A stretch of 62,278 bases of DNA from Hyphomonas sp. BRH_c22 (GTDB lineage: Bacteria > Pseudomonadota > Alphaproteobacteria > Caulobacterales > Hyphomonadaceae), in assembly GCF_000961795.1 (NCBI RefSeq), contig NZ_LADU01000101.1:1-62278 (forward strand), written 5' to 3'. Shown piece by piece: positions 43,366 through 53,847 of the stretch. How positions within the stretch are numbered: position 1 is the first letter of the stretch; each line of letters opens with the position of its first letter. The notes under the pieces are model-generated. The model searched no databases. It saw only the letters and a list, made by a program, of their open reading frames with translations, and had not been told where the DNA came from. Position numbers and translations under genes: made by a program.

Positions 43366-45734
43366 ACCTGTTTTCGGCGCTCGACAGAAAACTGTTTCGT
43401 GACCTCGTGCATATGAGGGGGCAGGCAGTTGCTGTGGGTATCATCATTGCATGCGGCGTCGGGATACTGATCATGGCCCTGGGCGCGCTTCAGTCCTTGC
43501 AGCAAAGCCGTGCCATTTATTATGAACATTACCGGTTCGCAGACGTCTTTGCAGAGGTCAAACGTGCGCCTGAACGGTTATCCTCCGAGATACGCCAGAT
43601 CGATGGCGTCCAGCAGGTCGAGACCAGGATTTCCAGGATCGTTACGCTCAATATACCGGGCCTGGAGGAACCTGCCAACGGTCAGCTCGTGTCGATCCCG
43701 GACGAAGGCGAGCCCACCCTTAACGGGGTGCTCTTGTATGAAGGCCGCTGGCCAGACCTGACACGACCCGACGAAGCAATTGCCAGCAAGGCGTTTTCAG
43801 AAGCAAACACAGTCGCGCTTGGTGCGCGTGTATCAGCCATAATCAATGGGCGGGCGCGCGATCTGGAGGTTGTCGGCATCGGAGATTCACCTGAATACAT
43901 TTACACACTCGGGCCGGGCGCCTTGTTGCCGGACGACGAGCGCTTTGGCGTTTTCTGGATGCGCCGCCGGGCGCTGGAAGCAGCCCTCGATCTGGATGGA
44001 GCGTTCAGCAGTGTCAGTGTGACCCTCGCCGGCAACGCGCAGCCTGGCAATGTGATTGCTGAAATGGACACACTGTTGTCCCCTTTTGGCAGCATCGGTG
44101 CGTATGCTAGGGAAGACCAGATTTCCCACGCCTTCATTGAGTCCGAAATGCAGCAGCTGAGAAGCATGGCGCGTGTCATTCCGCCGGTCTTTCTCATCGT
44201 GTCCGCAATTTTGATCCACGCAATCCTCACACGTTTGATTGCGACCGAGCGCCAACAGGTCGGCCTGCTCAAGGCATTTGGATACACGCGGGTTGAGATT
44301 GCCTGGGTCTATGTCAAATTCGCGCTTGTCTTGACGGCCGGTGGCGTGCTTGCGGGCTTCGCGTTAGGATGGGCGCTGGCGGGTCTGCTGACGCATCTTT
44401 ATTCCGATACGTTCCGGTTTCCTGATATCATCCTGACCCTCGCTCCGGCCTCGTTCCTGATTGGCGCGATTGCGGCTTTTTCGGCTGCCATTGCTGGTGC
44501 GTTGAATGCTGCACTCAAGGCGGCCAGCCTTGCTCCTGCAGAGGCAATGTCTCCGGCGCCGCCGACAATTTACCGTCGTGGGTTTTTTGAAGGACTGAGC
44601 GGTTCAAGCCACCTGGATGCGCCTACACGCATGATTGCCCGGCATATTACGCGCTGGCCCCTCCGTGCGGGAATGACCATGGCCGGAATTGCAGCTTCCG
44701 TCGCGCTTCTGGTTGGCACCCTGTTTGCCTTTGATTCCATCGACGTGATGCTCGATACAAGGTTCAACCGCACCGACGCTTATGACGCCGCGGTGAATTT
44801 TATCGAACCCCAGGGAACGGATGCCGTGCTGGAACTCCGCCGCCTCCCGGGCGTGCTGTCAGTTGAGGGGAACAGGGATGTCTATGTTCGACTGCGTCAT
44901 GGGCCACTTGATGAGCGCAGCGTGATAATTGGCCTGCAGCAGGGTGGGCACCAGAAACAATTGCTGAACGAGGATGGGCAGATCGTGCCGGTGCCTGAGC
45001 ACGGGCTCGCATTGTCGAACCAGATGGCCAGCATGATTTCAGCAGGCCTCGGTGACCAGGTCACGGTCGAAGTGCTGGAAGGCCGAAGGCCTGTTGCGGC
45101 CATGCCTGTGACGGCGATTGTCGCCGACGATATCGGTGCGTTCGCTTATATGGAAATCGGTCAGGTTAACCGGCTGCTGGGTGAGCGGCCAACGGTCACC
45201 GGCGCATTTCTGGCAATCGATCCCGATCAGAAGGCAGCTTTCAGTCAACAGGTCCTTGCCCGCCCGCGCATTGCCAGTGTGTCACTACAGGAACCCGCCA
45301 TCGCGGCCTTCGAGACAACGCTTGAGGAAACCATTTTCATCATGATGGCTATCTATGCTTTGATTGGCGGTTCGATTGCAGCCGGTGTCGTCTATAATGC
45401 GGCGCGGATTGCGATGATGGAGCGTGGCCGGGAACTTGCCAGCCTCAGGGTTCTGGGTTTCACCGAAGGGGAGGTAACACACATCCTGTTAGGCGAGCTT
45501 GCCATATTGATCATGATCGCCCTGCCCATCGGAGCCATCTTTGGCTTGGGGTTTGCACATCTCATCGCTAGCGGCATGTCAACGGAATTGTACCGGATCC
45601 CATTTGCCCTGCAGCCTTCTACCTATGGCATGGCGGGCCTAATTGTGTTGGTTGCATCAATCGGCGCGGCCATTCTGGTTGCGCGCAGGGTGCGCGATCT
45701 GGACCTGATCGAGGTGTTGAAGACCCGTGAGTAA
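43362..45734 (+). CDS. Large FtsX-type ABC permease with two FtsX domains
   Basis: 790 residues, GTG start overlapping the ATPase stop by four bases. Twice the size of the permease at 14484: a first helix ([20 protein letters not shown]), a periplasmic domain to ~270, three helices, then a second such set ([20 protein letters not shown] ... ending [20 protein letters not shown] and LIEVLKTRE). About eight to ten membrane helices in all. This two-module form occurs in exporters of lipids or peptides with a HlyD partner. Confidence 0.9.
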   Translation: MNLFSALDRKLFRDLVHMRGQAVAVGIIIACGVGILIMALGALQSLQQSRAIYYEHYRFADVFAEVKRAPERLSSEIRQIDGVQQVETRISRIVTLNIPGLEEPANGQLVSIPDEGEPTLNGVLLYEGRWPDLTRPDEAIASKAFSEANTVALGARVSAIINGRARDLEVVGIGDSPEYIYTLGPGALLPDDERFGVFWMRRRALEAALDLDGAFSSVSVTLAGNAQPGNVIAEMDTLLSPFGSIGAYAREDQISHAFIESEMQQLRSMARVIPPVFLIVSAILIHAILTRLIATERQQVGLLKAFGYTRVEIAWVYVKFALVLTAGGVLAGFALGWALAGLLTHLYSDTFRFPDIILTLAPASFLIGAIAAFSAAIAGALNAALKAASLAPAEAMSPAPPTIYRRGFFEGLSGSSHLDAPTRMIARHITRWPLRAGMTMAGIAASVALLVGTLFAFDSIDVMLDTRFNRTDAYDAAVNFIEPQGTDAVLELRRLPGVLSVEGNRDVYVRLRHGPLDERSVIIGLQQGGHQKQLLNEDGQIVPVPEHGLALSNQMASMISAGLGDQVTVEVLEGRRPVAAMPVTAIVADDIGAFAYMEIGQVNRLLGERPTVTGAFLAIDPDQKAAFSQQVLARPRIASVSLQEPAIAAFETTLEETIFIMMAIYALIGGSIAAGVVYNAARIAMMERGRELASLRVLGFTEGEVTHILLGELAILIMIALPIGAIFGLGFAHLIASGMSTELYRIPFALQPSTYGMAGLIVLVASIGAAILVARRVRDLDLIEVLKTRE

Positions 45735-47070
45735 ACCCATGTCACAATCCCGAATGATTTTCTGGGGCACGCTCGCGGCCCTGCTGGCAATGATGGCTAT
45801 CTGGGCACTCTGGCCAAGGCTTGTTCCGGTCGACCTGATCGAAGTCTCGAGCGGGCCGATGGAGGTTACCGTCTCCGAAGAAGGCGAAGCGCGGGTTCGG
45901 GATTTGTTCGTTGTGTCCGCACCCGCAGGCGGTCAACTCTCGCGGATTGAAATGAAGGCCGGAGATTGCGTCCAGGCGGATACAACCGTGATCGCGTCGA
46001 TTTACCCGATGGCTACTCCCACGATCGATGCCAGAAGTGCCGCACAATTGCAGGCCGCAGCTGGTTCAGCGCGCGCAGCGGTGTCCGCGGCGGAGGCAGA
46101 CTTGAACCGCCGGCGCGCCGATGAAACACGCGCCGAAGGCGACATGGACCGGGCCCGTACGCTTTCGGTGACCGGTACAGTCTCGCAACAGGCGCTGGAG
46201 CGCGCCGAAACCGAGTATCAAACCTTGTCCGCCGCCACGCTGCAGGCTCGTGCTGCACTGGACCTTGCCCGCCATGAACTGCAAAGGGCTGAAGCAGCCT
46301 TGATGCCTGCCGGTGCAAGTACAGGCGGCGGTAGCGTTTCAGTCGTCGCGCCTGTGACTGGCGTAATATTGCGGGTCATACGTGACAGCGAAGGTCCCGT
46401 ATCAATGGGCACACCTCTACTGGAGATTGGCGATCCAGATGATATCGAGATCATTGTCGATCTGCTTTCCGAGGATGCCGTCAGTATCTCGCCAAGTGAT
46501 GTCGTCCGTATTCGCGGGTGGGGTGGGGCGACGCTGACAGGCCGGGTGCGCATCGTGGAACCCTACGCGTTCACGAAAGTCTCGGCGCTCGGCATCGAAG
46601 AGCAGCGCGTTAACGTCCTGATCGATCTGGACGGTTCAGGCCGTCGCCTGGGTCACGGTTTTCGTGTACGCACGGACATTGTCGTCTGGTCCGCGCCTGA
46701 CGTTGCGCGTGTGCCGATGACGGCGCTTTTCAAGTCTGGTTCTGACTGGACCGTCTATCGCCTTGAACGTGGCCGGGCACGCCTCGCCAAGGTTCAAGTC
46801 GATCATATGAATGGACACTCCGCCGAGATACTGACCGGATTGGACCAGGGTGATCTGGTCATCGAACATCCTTCCAGAAATATTGCCGATGGCATTCGAG
46901 TTAAACAAAGATCGTTCCGGAAGGGCGGCACCCTTGATGAGATATCCGGTGCTACAGTCGGAATAGTAAGTGATTCCAAGGACATCACCGCATGCGCAGG
47001 ATCAGGTTCAAACCTCCGGCCGAGTAGGGCTTCTGAAGCAGTTCCGCGCGCACCAATGACAAGTGAATGA
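45727..47070 (+). CDS. Periplasmic adaptor (HlyD/RND-MFP family)
   Basis: 447 residues from GTG 45727 (overlapping the permease stop); ATG 45739 is an alternative. An N-terminal anchor (MIFWGTLAALLAMMAIWALW) is followed by the lipoyl half (SAPAGGQLSRIEMKAGDCVQ), a long Ala/Arg-rich helical hairpin (about 110-190), the second lipoyl half (VSVVAPVTGVILRVIRDSEG) and beta-barrel domains. The last ~45 residues after GIRVKQRSFRKGG do not look like adaptor sequence and may be a run-on past the normal end. Forms the third part of the exporter. Confidence 0.88.
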   Translation: MSKPMSQSRMIFWGTLAALLAMMAIWALWPRLVPVDLIEVSSGPMEVTVSEEGEARVRDLFVVSAPAGGQLSRIEMKAGDCVQADTTVIASIYPMATPTIDARSAAQLQAAAGSARAAVSAAEADLNRRRADETRAEGDMDRARTLSVTGTVSQQALERAETEYQTLSAATLQARAALDLARHELQRAEAALMPAGASTGGGSVSVVAPVTGVILRVIRDSEGPVSMGTPLLEIGDPDDIEIIVDLLSEDAVSISPSDVVRIRGWGGATLTGRVRIVEPYAFTKVSALGIEEQRVNVLIDLDGSGRRLGHGFRVRTDIVVWSAPDVARVPMTALFKSGSDWTVYRLERGRARLAKVQVDHMNGHSAEILTGLDQGDLVIEHPSRNIADGIRVKQRSFRKGGTLDEISGATVGIVSDSKDITACAGSGSNLRPSRASEAVPRAPMTSE

Positions 47071-47760
47071 AGGACTGGTCTGCGCATGAAGTGACCTTCT
47101 CGCAACCGGGTATGGCTCGCTCACAATCATCGGGGGCTGGGTCGCGAGCGGCCTCTCCCGCCGACGCCGCAATGTCCCATGTCGGGCTTTTCATGAACCC
47201 GGCAGCAAAAAGGCGCTGTGATTCGTGACTATCGCCACGCTTGGTGCGATTCGGGAATTGCCACTCTCCCTTGCCGGCATGAGAAAGTGCGCGACAGCCA
47301 ACAGCAGGGCCAGGAAGACCTCAGCCCCTGAGCACCAAGTGCTCCCCTCGACCGACCATGCGGTTCGCGCCGGTCAAGCGTGCGCATCGGCTGGCAGGGT
47401 GGCGAAACCAATCGCGCGCCCGCTGCGGCAGAGGATGTGAACTGCGCCCCACAACGCTCTTGCTGCAGGCAGCAAGAATGGTATGCATATTGATTATGCT
47501 CAGTATAAGGATATTTTACCGGGATGCTTCGCGGTGCCGAAGCACTATCGTCTGAGAGGAAGCCGGAAGCTGACCTTTTAAGGGCCATTGTCTGCATTCT
47601 GCCCGGAGAGGGCAGGCACATGACCGCGTCTCTCAGATTGGCATCGCATGAGTTTCACTCTTGCAGAACCCGGGGCGGCTGCGCATGATCGCGCCTTTTG
47701 GGCCGCGTTGCGACCATTTGGTCTTGGCGGTTCCTGCTCGAATGGTATTGAATAATTCCC
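47071..47760. other. Long intergenic region, no complete gene
   Basis: 690 bases with several short frames on both strands, none with family resemblance. A perfect inverted repeat CTTGCTGC-AG-GCAGCAAG lies at 47459-47476 without a T-run. TTGATTATGCTCAG at 47492-47505 matches only half of an FNR box. Probably old gene debris plus the leader of the next operon. Confidence 0.45.
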
Positions 47761-48018
47761 ATGACCGTTGCCCAGACGATACAAGCTCCCGCGCTTGCTC
47801 CGCTTCTTAAGCTAGATCGGAAAAACAGCTTGTCACTTCAGGAACAAATAGGTCGCGGATTTTTCAATGCGATCGGGTCGGGCGTGCTGCCAGCCGGGGT
47901 ACGATTGCCTTCGTCGCACAAACAGGCAGACAGGCTCAGGGTCTCACACAACACTGCGCTTCTGGACAACCTACCCCAAGCGCGTCAGGGGCCGATGTTG
48001 GCGCCATTGTGTGCATGA
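47761..48018 (+). pseudogene. MocR/PdxR-type GntR regulator, N-terminal fragment
   Basis: 85 codons. LSLQEQIGRGFFNAIGSGVL then PAGVRLPSSHKQADRLRVSH and NTAL is the GntR winged helix as found at the front of MocR-type regulators (PLP aminotransferase fusions: RQIYDGLR..GRLPPGTRLPSSRELA..LGVSRNTV). The protein stops after the helix-turn-helix; the ~370-residue aminotransferase part is absent. It ends 11 bases before the Lon-like gene. A shortened repressor is possible, but a relic is more likely. Confidence 0.65.
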
Positions 48019-48029
48019 TATGATGATAA

Positions 48030-50570
48030 TTGCAGGATGTGGAGGTGGAATTGCCATTAAGTGGAACCGCACGGACCGTTGATCCACTGCCGGCGGACCG
48101 CCTTCGCAGGCGTACCCATCTCGCAAAGATCAAATCGACGCAGTCCTTACCAGAAGAATTTGATGGTTTCTTTGGCCAGGAACGTTCGCGCGAGGCTATC
48201 GAGCTTGCCGCTGCAATGTCAGCAAAGGGGTTCAATCTATTCGTGGCTGCGCCTCCGAGGGCCGATGCGTCAGCCGCCACGAAGCGGTTGCTAGAGAGAG
48301 CCACCGCAGATCGTGAGCGGCCGGATGACTGGGCCTACGTCTTCAATTTTGACACACCTCACAAACCCCGGGCCCTTCGTCTGCCGTCGGGTGCCGCGAC
48401 AAAGTTCCGGGATGTCATGCGCGATCTCGTTTTGGACCTGATTGCCGCGGTGCCCGCCGCGTTCGAGAAGCCGGAATTTCAGGCTCGGAAAGAGGCGCTG
48501 CAAGAGGCGTTCGTGAACCGCAAGGAGGACGCGTTTGAAAAGCTTGGTGAGGAAGGACGCAATCGCGATGTGGCCATCATCCAGACGCCCATGGGATTTT
48601 CACTGGCCCCCCTCGAGAACGGTGAAGTCCTTGACCCGAAATCATTCAATGCGCTTTCGAAAGACGAGCAAAAGCGACGCCAGAGTCAACTGAAGGAGGT
48701 GCAGGACTTGTTGGCCGACTCGCTCCGGGACTTGCCAAAATGGGAGCGCGAAACGCGTCAAAACCTCAGGACCCTTGAGCGCGATACCGCCGAGGTAGCG
48801 ATTGCGGAATCCATCGAGGAGACCAGGGCCTTGTTGCAGGAATTCCCAGCAGCCATAGAGCATCTGGACGCGATGCATCGTGACCTTGTGGAAAACATAG
48901 TTCTTTTCTCAACCTTCGCCGCGCAATCCCGCGACGCTGGCGTGGGACCGGCCATTTCCAACGGCTTGCTCGGCCCCCTTGAGCGCTATGGCGTCAACGT
49001 ATTCGTCACTCATGACGACGAGCGCAGTGGCGTTCCAGTGGTCGAGGAGGTCCATCCAACACTCGCCAATCTCGTTGGCCGGGTCGAACACAGGGCCGAG
49101 GCCGGTGTACTTACAACAAGCTTCATGCTGATCAAACCCGGTGCCCTTCACATGGCAAATGGCGGGTATCTGATCATTGATGGCCATAGCCTTTTCCGCG
49201 AACCGCTGGCCTGGGATGCGCTCAAGCGGTGCCTCAGGCAATCGGAGGTTGAGATCGAGAGCGTCAGCGAAGTCCTGAATCTCACGACAACAATCACGCT
49301 GGATCCGGAACCGATACCGATCGATCTACGTGTAATTCTTGTGGGTGATGCGTGGATGCACCATGTGCTGGTGACCTACGACCCCGATTTTTCCGTTCAC
49401 TTCAAATTGCTGGCTGACTTCGAAACAGACGCACAACGTTCCGAAAGCTCCGAGGCAGCTTTCGCAGCAAAACTGTCTGCTCATGCGATCCGGGAAGGGC
49501 TATTGCCACCCGATAATTCCGCGCTGGAACGTCTCGTCGAGGAAACAGCGCGTTCCTCCGGTGATGCAGACAGGCTGTCACTCGTGTCAAGTGATATCCG
49601 GGATCTGATGATCGAGGCATCGCACCGCGCCGGTGTGGCCAACAGGGCGTCTATCACGCTCGCCGATGTGGCAGAATCAATCGCTTCAAGACGCCGTCGC
49701 TCGAGCAGGATCAGTGACCGAATGCAAGAAGGCATATTACGCGATATTGCATTGATCGACACTGACGGCGTGACGGCAGGACAGATCAACTGCCTCAGCG
49801 TATTCCAGGTCGGGGGTTTCATCTTTGGCAAGCCCACCCGCGTTACAGCGCGAGCGCGACCCGGCAGCGGCCAGGTCATTGACATTGAGCGGGAAGCCAG
49901 TCTCGGCGGACCAATCCATTCCAAGGGCGTGATGATCCTGACGGGCTATATGGTCGGACGCTACGCGGTCGACAAAGCAATGTCGCTGCAGGCGAGCTTG
50001 GTGTTCGAACAATCTTATGGGGGAGTCGAGGGCGACAGCGCGTCTCTGGGCGAACTGTGTGCACTCCTTTCTGCAATTGCAGACGTGCCGCTGGCGCAGT
50101 CGCTCGGCGTGACGGGTTCGGTCAACCAGAGAGGGCAGGTCCAGGCGATTGGAGGCGTCAATGAGAAGATCGAAGGCTTTTTCGACATTTGTAATGCACG
50201 CGGCCTGACGGGTGAGCAGGGCGTGATCATCCCCTGGAGCAATGTTCAGCACTTGATGTTGAACGAAGAGATTGTCCAAGCGTGCCGGGCAGGTCGCTTC
50301 AACGTCTATGCCGTTCACACTGTCGATGAGGCAATCGCGTTACTGACAGGTGTGTCTCCTGACATTTTCCATGAAAAGGTTGACGCCTCGCTATCGGCAT
50401 TTGCTCAAGCCATTTCAGAGTCGGGCGGCATCAGCGAAAAATTCCCCGCCGGTCCGGTTCCTAAAACCGTCCCGCCATCGGATCCACTGGGCACTCCTCC
50501 GGAAGAACCACCCAGCAAGCCACCTCGTACGCCGCCGAGCCGGTCGTCTGCCACCAGAGAGACCCGGTGA
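48030..50570 (+). CDS. Lon-like protease (COG1067/LonB-type family)
   Basis: 846 residues. The C-terminal Lon proteolytic domain is intact: Ser670 in GGVEGDSASLGEL and Lys713 in GGVNEKIEGFFD form the catalytic dyad. The AAA+ part is odd: where Walker A should lie, the sequence reads NLFVAAPPRADASAATKRLL, with no GK(S/T), so ATP use here is doubtful. A coiled insert spans about 150-290. The tail after residue ~800 is Pro-rich (PVPKTVPPSDPLGTPPEEPP). Start: TTG/ATG choice unclear; the frame opens near 48030 after a GGATGTGGAGG stretch. Likely handles damaged proteins under stress. Confidence 0.85.
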   Translation: MQDVEVELPLSGTARTVDPLPADRLRRRTHLAKIKSTQSLPEEFDGFFGQERSREAIELAAAMSAKGFNLFVAAPPRADASAATKRLLERATADRERPDDWAYVFNFDTPHKPRALRLPSGAATKFRDVMRDLVLDLIAAVPAAFEKPEFQARKEALQEAFVNRKEDAFEKLGEEGRNRDVAIIQTPMGFSLAPLENGEVLDPKSFNALSKDEQKRRQSQLKEVQDLLADSLRDLPKWERETRQNLRTLERDTAEVAIAESIEETRALLQEFPAAIEHLDAMHRDLVENIVLFSTFAAQSRDAGVGPAISNGLLGPLERYGVNVFVTHDDERSGVPVVEEVHPTLANLVGRVEHRAEAGVLTTSFMLIKPGALHMANGGYLIIDGHSLFREPLAWDALKRCLRQSEVEIESVSEVLNLTTTITLDPEPIPIDLRVILVGDAWMHHVLVTYDPDFSVHFKLLADFETDAQRSESSEAAFAAKLSAHAIREGLLPPDNSALERLVEETARSSGDADRLSLVSSDIRDLMIEASHRAGVANRASITLADVAESIASRRRRSSRISDRMQEGILRDIALIDTDGVTAGQINCLSVFQVGGFIFGKPTRVTARARPGSGQVIDIEREASLGGPIHSKGVMILTGYMVGRYAVDKAMSLQASLVFEQSYGGVEGDSASLGELCALLSAIADVPLAQSLGVTGSVNQRGQVQAIGGVNEKIEGFFDICNARGLTGEQGVIIPWSNVQHLMLNEEIVQACRAGRFNVYAVHTVDEAIALLTGVSPDIFHEKVDASLSAFAQAISESGGISEKFPAGPVPKTVPPSDPLGTPPEEPPSKPPRTPPSRSSATRETR

Positions 50571-51337
50571 ACGCGATGCAGGCTCAGTTTTCAAACTGTA
50601 CGGTTGTCAGCATTGCGGCGATAGATGATGCGGCAAGCGAAACCACGGCGCTCGTGATGGCGAAACGCCTCGGCTCGACTTGCAACGCCATCCTTGTCAC
50701 GAGTGAAGACTTGCTCGTGTCCGCACAGAGGACGTTCGGCCAAATACTGGATGTCACGACGGGAAAATGGCGCGACCAGCGGCCTCTTGATGATTCTCCA
50801 ATTACAATCAGAACGTCTGCGCAGCGGGTCAAGCGGTATCTGGCGGTGGCCAGATCTCTGGGAATTGAGGTGGACATATCCGTGCTCGAAGCGGGGCAGG
50901 CGCTTGCTTACGTGAGGGCCGCACCCCGTGAGGGACTGCTGATCCTGATGCAGCCTGCTGACCCGCTTGTGCGTCAGTCCCACCCGTTTACCAAATTGCG
51001 TCACGCAGCTTTGCTGGCGCAGGCCCCAACCCTGTTTGCACCACCTTACCGACTTCCAGAATCAAATGGCATACTGGTATTGGCGAGGGGGGACGACGAC
51101 CCGGCAATTCACCTGGCGGAACAGATGGGATATGCTGTCAGTGAACCTGTGGAACGCTGCGGCACCAGCCGCCTGGATGCGCTTGACCCGGCTTGGTTAG
51201 CCCGTCGATCGTGCCCGCCGACATTGATCGTCAAGACGCGGGACGACCAATTGGATGATCCTGCTAGCGTGTCGCGAAATACCCTGCGCTTGCGCGTTCC
51301 GATTCTACTCATTGATTCCCAAATCCCACCCGAATGA
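50567..51337 (+). CDS. Universal-stress-like protein, divergent
   Basis: 256 residues, GTG start overlapping the Lon-like stop by four bases, so the two are cotranslated. The arrangement (NCTVVSIAAIDDAASETTAL then AKRLGSTCNAILVTSEDLLV, later YLAVARSLGIEVDISVLEAG) resembles a UspA alpha/beta fold, but the ATP-binding GxxG-(9)-GS/T signature is absent. I cannot place it surely in a family. Its coupling to the protease suggests a regulatory or adaptor role. Confidence 0.55.
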   Translation: MNAMQAQFSNCTVVSIAAIDDAASETTALVMAKRLGSTCNAILVTSEDLLVSAQRTFGQILDVTTGKWRDQRPLDDSPITIRTSAQRVKRYLAVARSLGIEVDISVLEAGQALAYVRAAPREGLLILMQPADPLVRQSHPFTKLRHAALLAQAPTLFAPPYRLPESNGILVLARGDDDPAIHLAEQMGYAVSEPVERCGTSRLDALDPAWLARRSCPPTLIVKTRDDQLDDPASVSRNTLRLRVPILLIDSQIPPE

Positions 51338-51508
51338 CCCGGACTAATCGGCGCAGGAACCTGAATTCGCGATCACGACCTGCTATCTTCCGTGATATGA
51401 GGGGGGCCTGCCCATTGAAACTAATTTGGATGGCCCAAGGGCGTTACATGGATCGAGAACAATAGTTGTGGTCTGCTATTCTAGAAGCTGAACATTTGGG
51501 AGAACGGG

Positions 51509-52390
51509 ATGAAAACGATACTGGTGCCGCTGATCGGGCAACACGATTTGGAAAATCCGCTCGAAGTTGAGCGGTTCGCGCTGGCCGCCGGTTTCGATCT
51601 TGCGCGCCGGTTCGGGGCCCATGTCAAAGTCGTATCGCTTATTGATCGACCATCGTCATCATCACGAAATTGGCCGATCTGGTGGCCTCGCGGCGGTGCT
51701 GGCGAGCTTCTGGACTGGATCGATGAGGTCAGCGAGCAGCGCCGAAAGCATGCTGTGGCCCAGTACAATGCCATTGTAAGTTCTCAGGATCCGCAACCGT
51801 TGCAGACAGAAAGTCCAACTCCGGGATTCACAGCAAACTTTTCCGAGCAGGTTGGCGAAGTTGTCACGATGCTCGGCCCCATCTGTCGTCTTTCTGACCT
51901 GATCGTCACGTCGGCTGCAGATACGGACTGGCTTGTGCCCTTCTCGCCGCTTGTCGAACATATACTTTGCGATGCGGGCAAGCCGCTTCTGGTCGTGCCG
52001 AAAAATAGCGCTGGCGTGATCGGAGAGAACGTGGCGGTCGCTTGGGACGGCTCTGCTGCGTCGGCGCGGGCAGCGGCTGCCGCGCTGCCATTCCTCCGCT
52101 TGGCACGCGAGATCACAGTGTTTACTTGCGATGAGCTCGGGAAAGCTGATGTCGATCCTGCGGACATGGTTGCCTATCTGGCATGGCATGGACTGGACGC
52201 GCGTAGCGCTCGCATAAAAGACGCAGGCCAGCGCCCCGGTCCGGCCATCATTGATGCGGCGCTGGAGCAGAACTGCGATCTTGTCGTCTTGGGTGCCGGA
52301 TTGCATTCACGTGCGCATCGGCTCGTATTCGGCAGCATGACGGAATATGTGGTGGATAAACCGCGGATAGCCGCGCTGCTGGTGCCCTGA
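51509..52390 (+). CDS. Universal stress protein (UspA family), tandem type
   Basis: 293 residues after a GGGAGAACGGG site. It starts MKTILVPLIGQHDLENPLEV; the second half VAVAWDGSAASARAAAAALP starts a second Usp fold. The end DLVVLGAGLHSRAHRLVFGS (then MTEYVV) is close to the ATP-binding G-2x-G-9x-G(S/T) signature. Usp proteins help survival in stationary phase, hypoxia and other stress. Stands with its own 171-base leader between the Lon-like unit and an APC permease. Confidence 0.88.
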   Translation: MKTILVPLIGQHDLENPLEVERFALAAGFDLARRFGAHVKVVSLIDRPSSSSRNWPIWWPRGGAGELLDWIDEVSEQRRKHAVAQYNAIVSSQDPQPLQTESPTPGFTANFSEQVGEVVTMLGPICRLSDLIVTSAADTDWLVPFSPLVEHILCDAGKPLLVVPKNSAGVIGENVAVAWDGSAASARAAAAALPFLRLAREITVFTCDELGKADVDPADMVAYLAWHGLDARSARIKDAGQRPGPAIIDAALEQNCDLVVLGAGLHSRAHRLVFGSMTEYVVDKPRIAALLVP

Positions 52391-52496
52391 CCGCCAGAAG
52401 GCGGGATGGAGGCGCAAGGCAGCCAGGCAACATTCTCAATTCCAGTGAACCCTTGAAGGTGACGCTACCGCCCGCCACCCAAATGCAGGACCGATA

Positions 52497-53732
52497 ATGC
52501 CTGATCAAGAGCCAGAAACCAGCCAACCACGCCTAAAGCGCGCGCTGACGCTACCCTACATCATTTTGTACGGGCTCGGCGTAACCGTTGGTGCGGGAAT
52601 TTATGTTCTGGTCGGAGATGTCATTGCGCTGTCAGGCAATCATGCCCCGATTTCATTTCTGATCGCCAGCCTCGTAATGCTCTTGCCTGCGGCGTGTTTT
52701 GCGGAGTTGACGGGGCGGATGCCCTTTGCCGCAGCCGAGGCCCATTTCGTCAGGGCCGGGTTCAGGTCCTCCACCCTCTTCCTCGTCGTGGGTCTGGGTG
52801 TTTCTGCTGTCGGTATCGTCTCGTCGTCGGCAATTGCGCACGGGGCCTCGGGATACATCGTGGAACTCGTCGACCTTCCCTACATCTTGGTTCTCGCCGG
52901 CGTCATCGTTATGAGTGGCATTGTTGCATGTTTCGGCATTCGCGAGTCGATCCTGTTCGCAGGCGTCCTGACACTGGTGGAGATTGGCGGGCTCGTATTG
53001 CTTGTCATCGGTGCGATCTGGTCGGGCGCTGATCTGGGGGGGCAGGCTGTGAAAGCCGTGCCGACCTCATTTTCTCCGGTGCTCTGGTCGGGCATATTTG
53101 CTTCGGGCCTGCTGTCTTTCTTTGCTTTTATCGGCTTTGAGGACATCGACTCGATTGCCGAGGAGACCGTGAATCCGCAGAAGACGCTCGCTCTGGGGAT
53201 TTTCGTAACTCTGGGACTGACGCTCGTACTTTACACGTTCGTCGTCCTGGCGGCGCTTGCGACGGTTTCAGTTGACGAGCTCTCGAGCAGCCGAGCGCCG
53301 CTCGCCATTGTATTCGATCGCACCACCGGGCTGTCTCCGGTCGGTATCACCCTGATCGCCATTCTTGCGACAGTGAACGGCATTATCGTCCAGATCATAA
53401 TGGCGGGGCGGGTTATTTACGGACTTGCAAACGAGGGAGCGTTGCCAGCCTTTTTGGCGCGCGTGAATGCGCGCACGCAGACGCCGGTCGTGGCCACGGT
53501 ACTCGCCACACTCATCGCGTTGACCTTGGCTCTGGGGTTCACGATCACAGCGCTGGCCGAATGGACGTCCATGATAACACTGGTGATCTTCGTTCTTGTC
53601 TGCCTGGCCCTCGCACGGATCAAGCGCCGCAAAGATCCGGCACCGGAAGGCACGTTCATCGTTCCCCCTTGGGTGCCATATGGCGGAGCCCTCGCAACCC
53701 TGCTGCTGCTGGTCCTGGGTTTGACGGCCTGA
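52497..53732 (+). CDS. APC-family amino-acid/cation permease
   Basis: 411 residues with about 12 membrane helices. The start LKRALTLPYIILYGLGVTVG followed by AGIYVLVGDVIALSG is the first-helix motif of APC transporters with the unwound GxG segment that binds the amino-acid backbone. Later FFAFIGFEDIDSIAEETVNP is the second highly conserved block (GFE...E..NP). The substrate cannot be told. It lies between two Usp genes, as in other alphaproteobacterial stress clusters. Confidence 0.9.
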   Translation: MPDQEPETSQPRLKRALTLPYIILYGLGVTVGAGIYVLVGDVIALSGNHAPISFLIASLVMLLPAACFAELTGRMPFAAAEAHFVRAGFRSSTLFLVVGLGVSAVGIVSSSAIAHGASGYIVELVDLPYILVLAGVIVMSGIVACFGIRESILFAGVLTLVEIGGLVLLVIGAIWSGADLGGQAVKAVPTSFSPVLWSGIFASGLLSFFAFIGFEDIDSIAEETVNPQKTLALGIFVTLGLTLVLYTFVVLAALATVSVDELSSSRAPLAIVFDRTTGLSPVGITLIAILATVNGIIVQIIMAGRVIYGLANEGALPAFLARVNARTQTPVVATVLATLIALTLALGFTITALAEWTSMITLVIFVLVCLALARIKRRKDPAPEGTFIVPPWVPYGGALATLLLLVLGLTA

Positions 53733-53847
53733 GTTGCATAAAAGATGTCGGCAAGTATATTCGCGATGCGGACAATTTATTGAGGCGTTATCAAATACCG
53801 GTGCGCACTTGCATGCTATCGGATGTTATCGAAAGCACGAGGCAATT

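Noticed and set aside
53780..53800. TTGAGGCGTTATCAA as an FNR box upstream of a Usp gene
   Set aside because: The first half-site ends in G and the spacing is five, so it does not fit the consensus.
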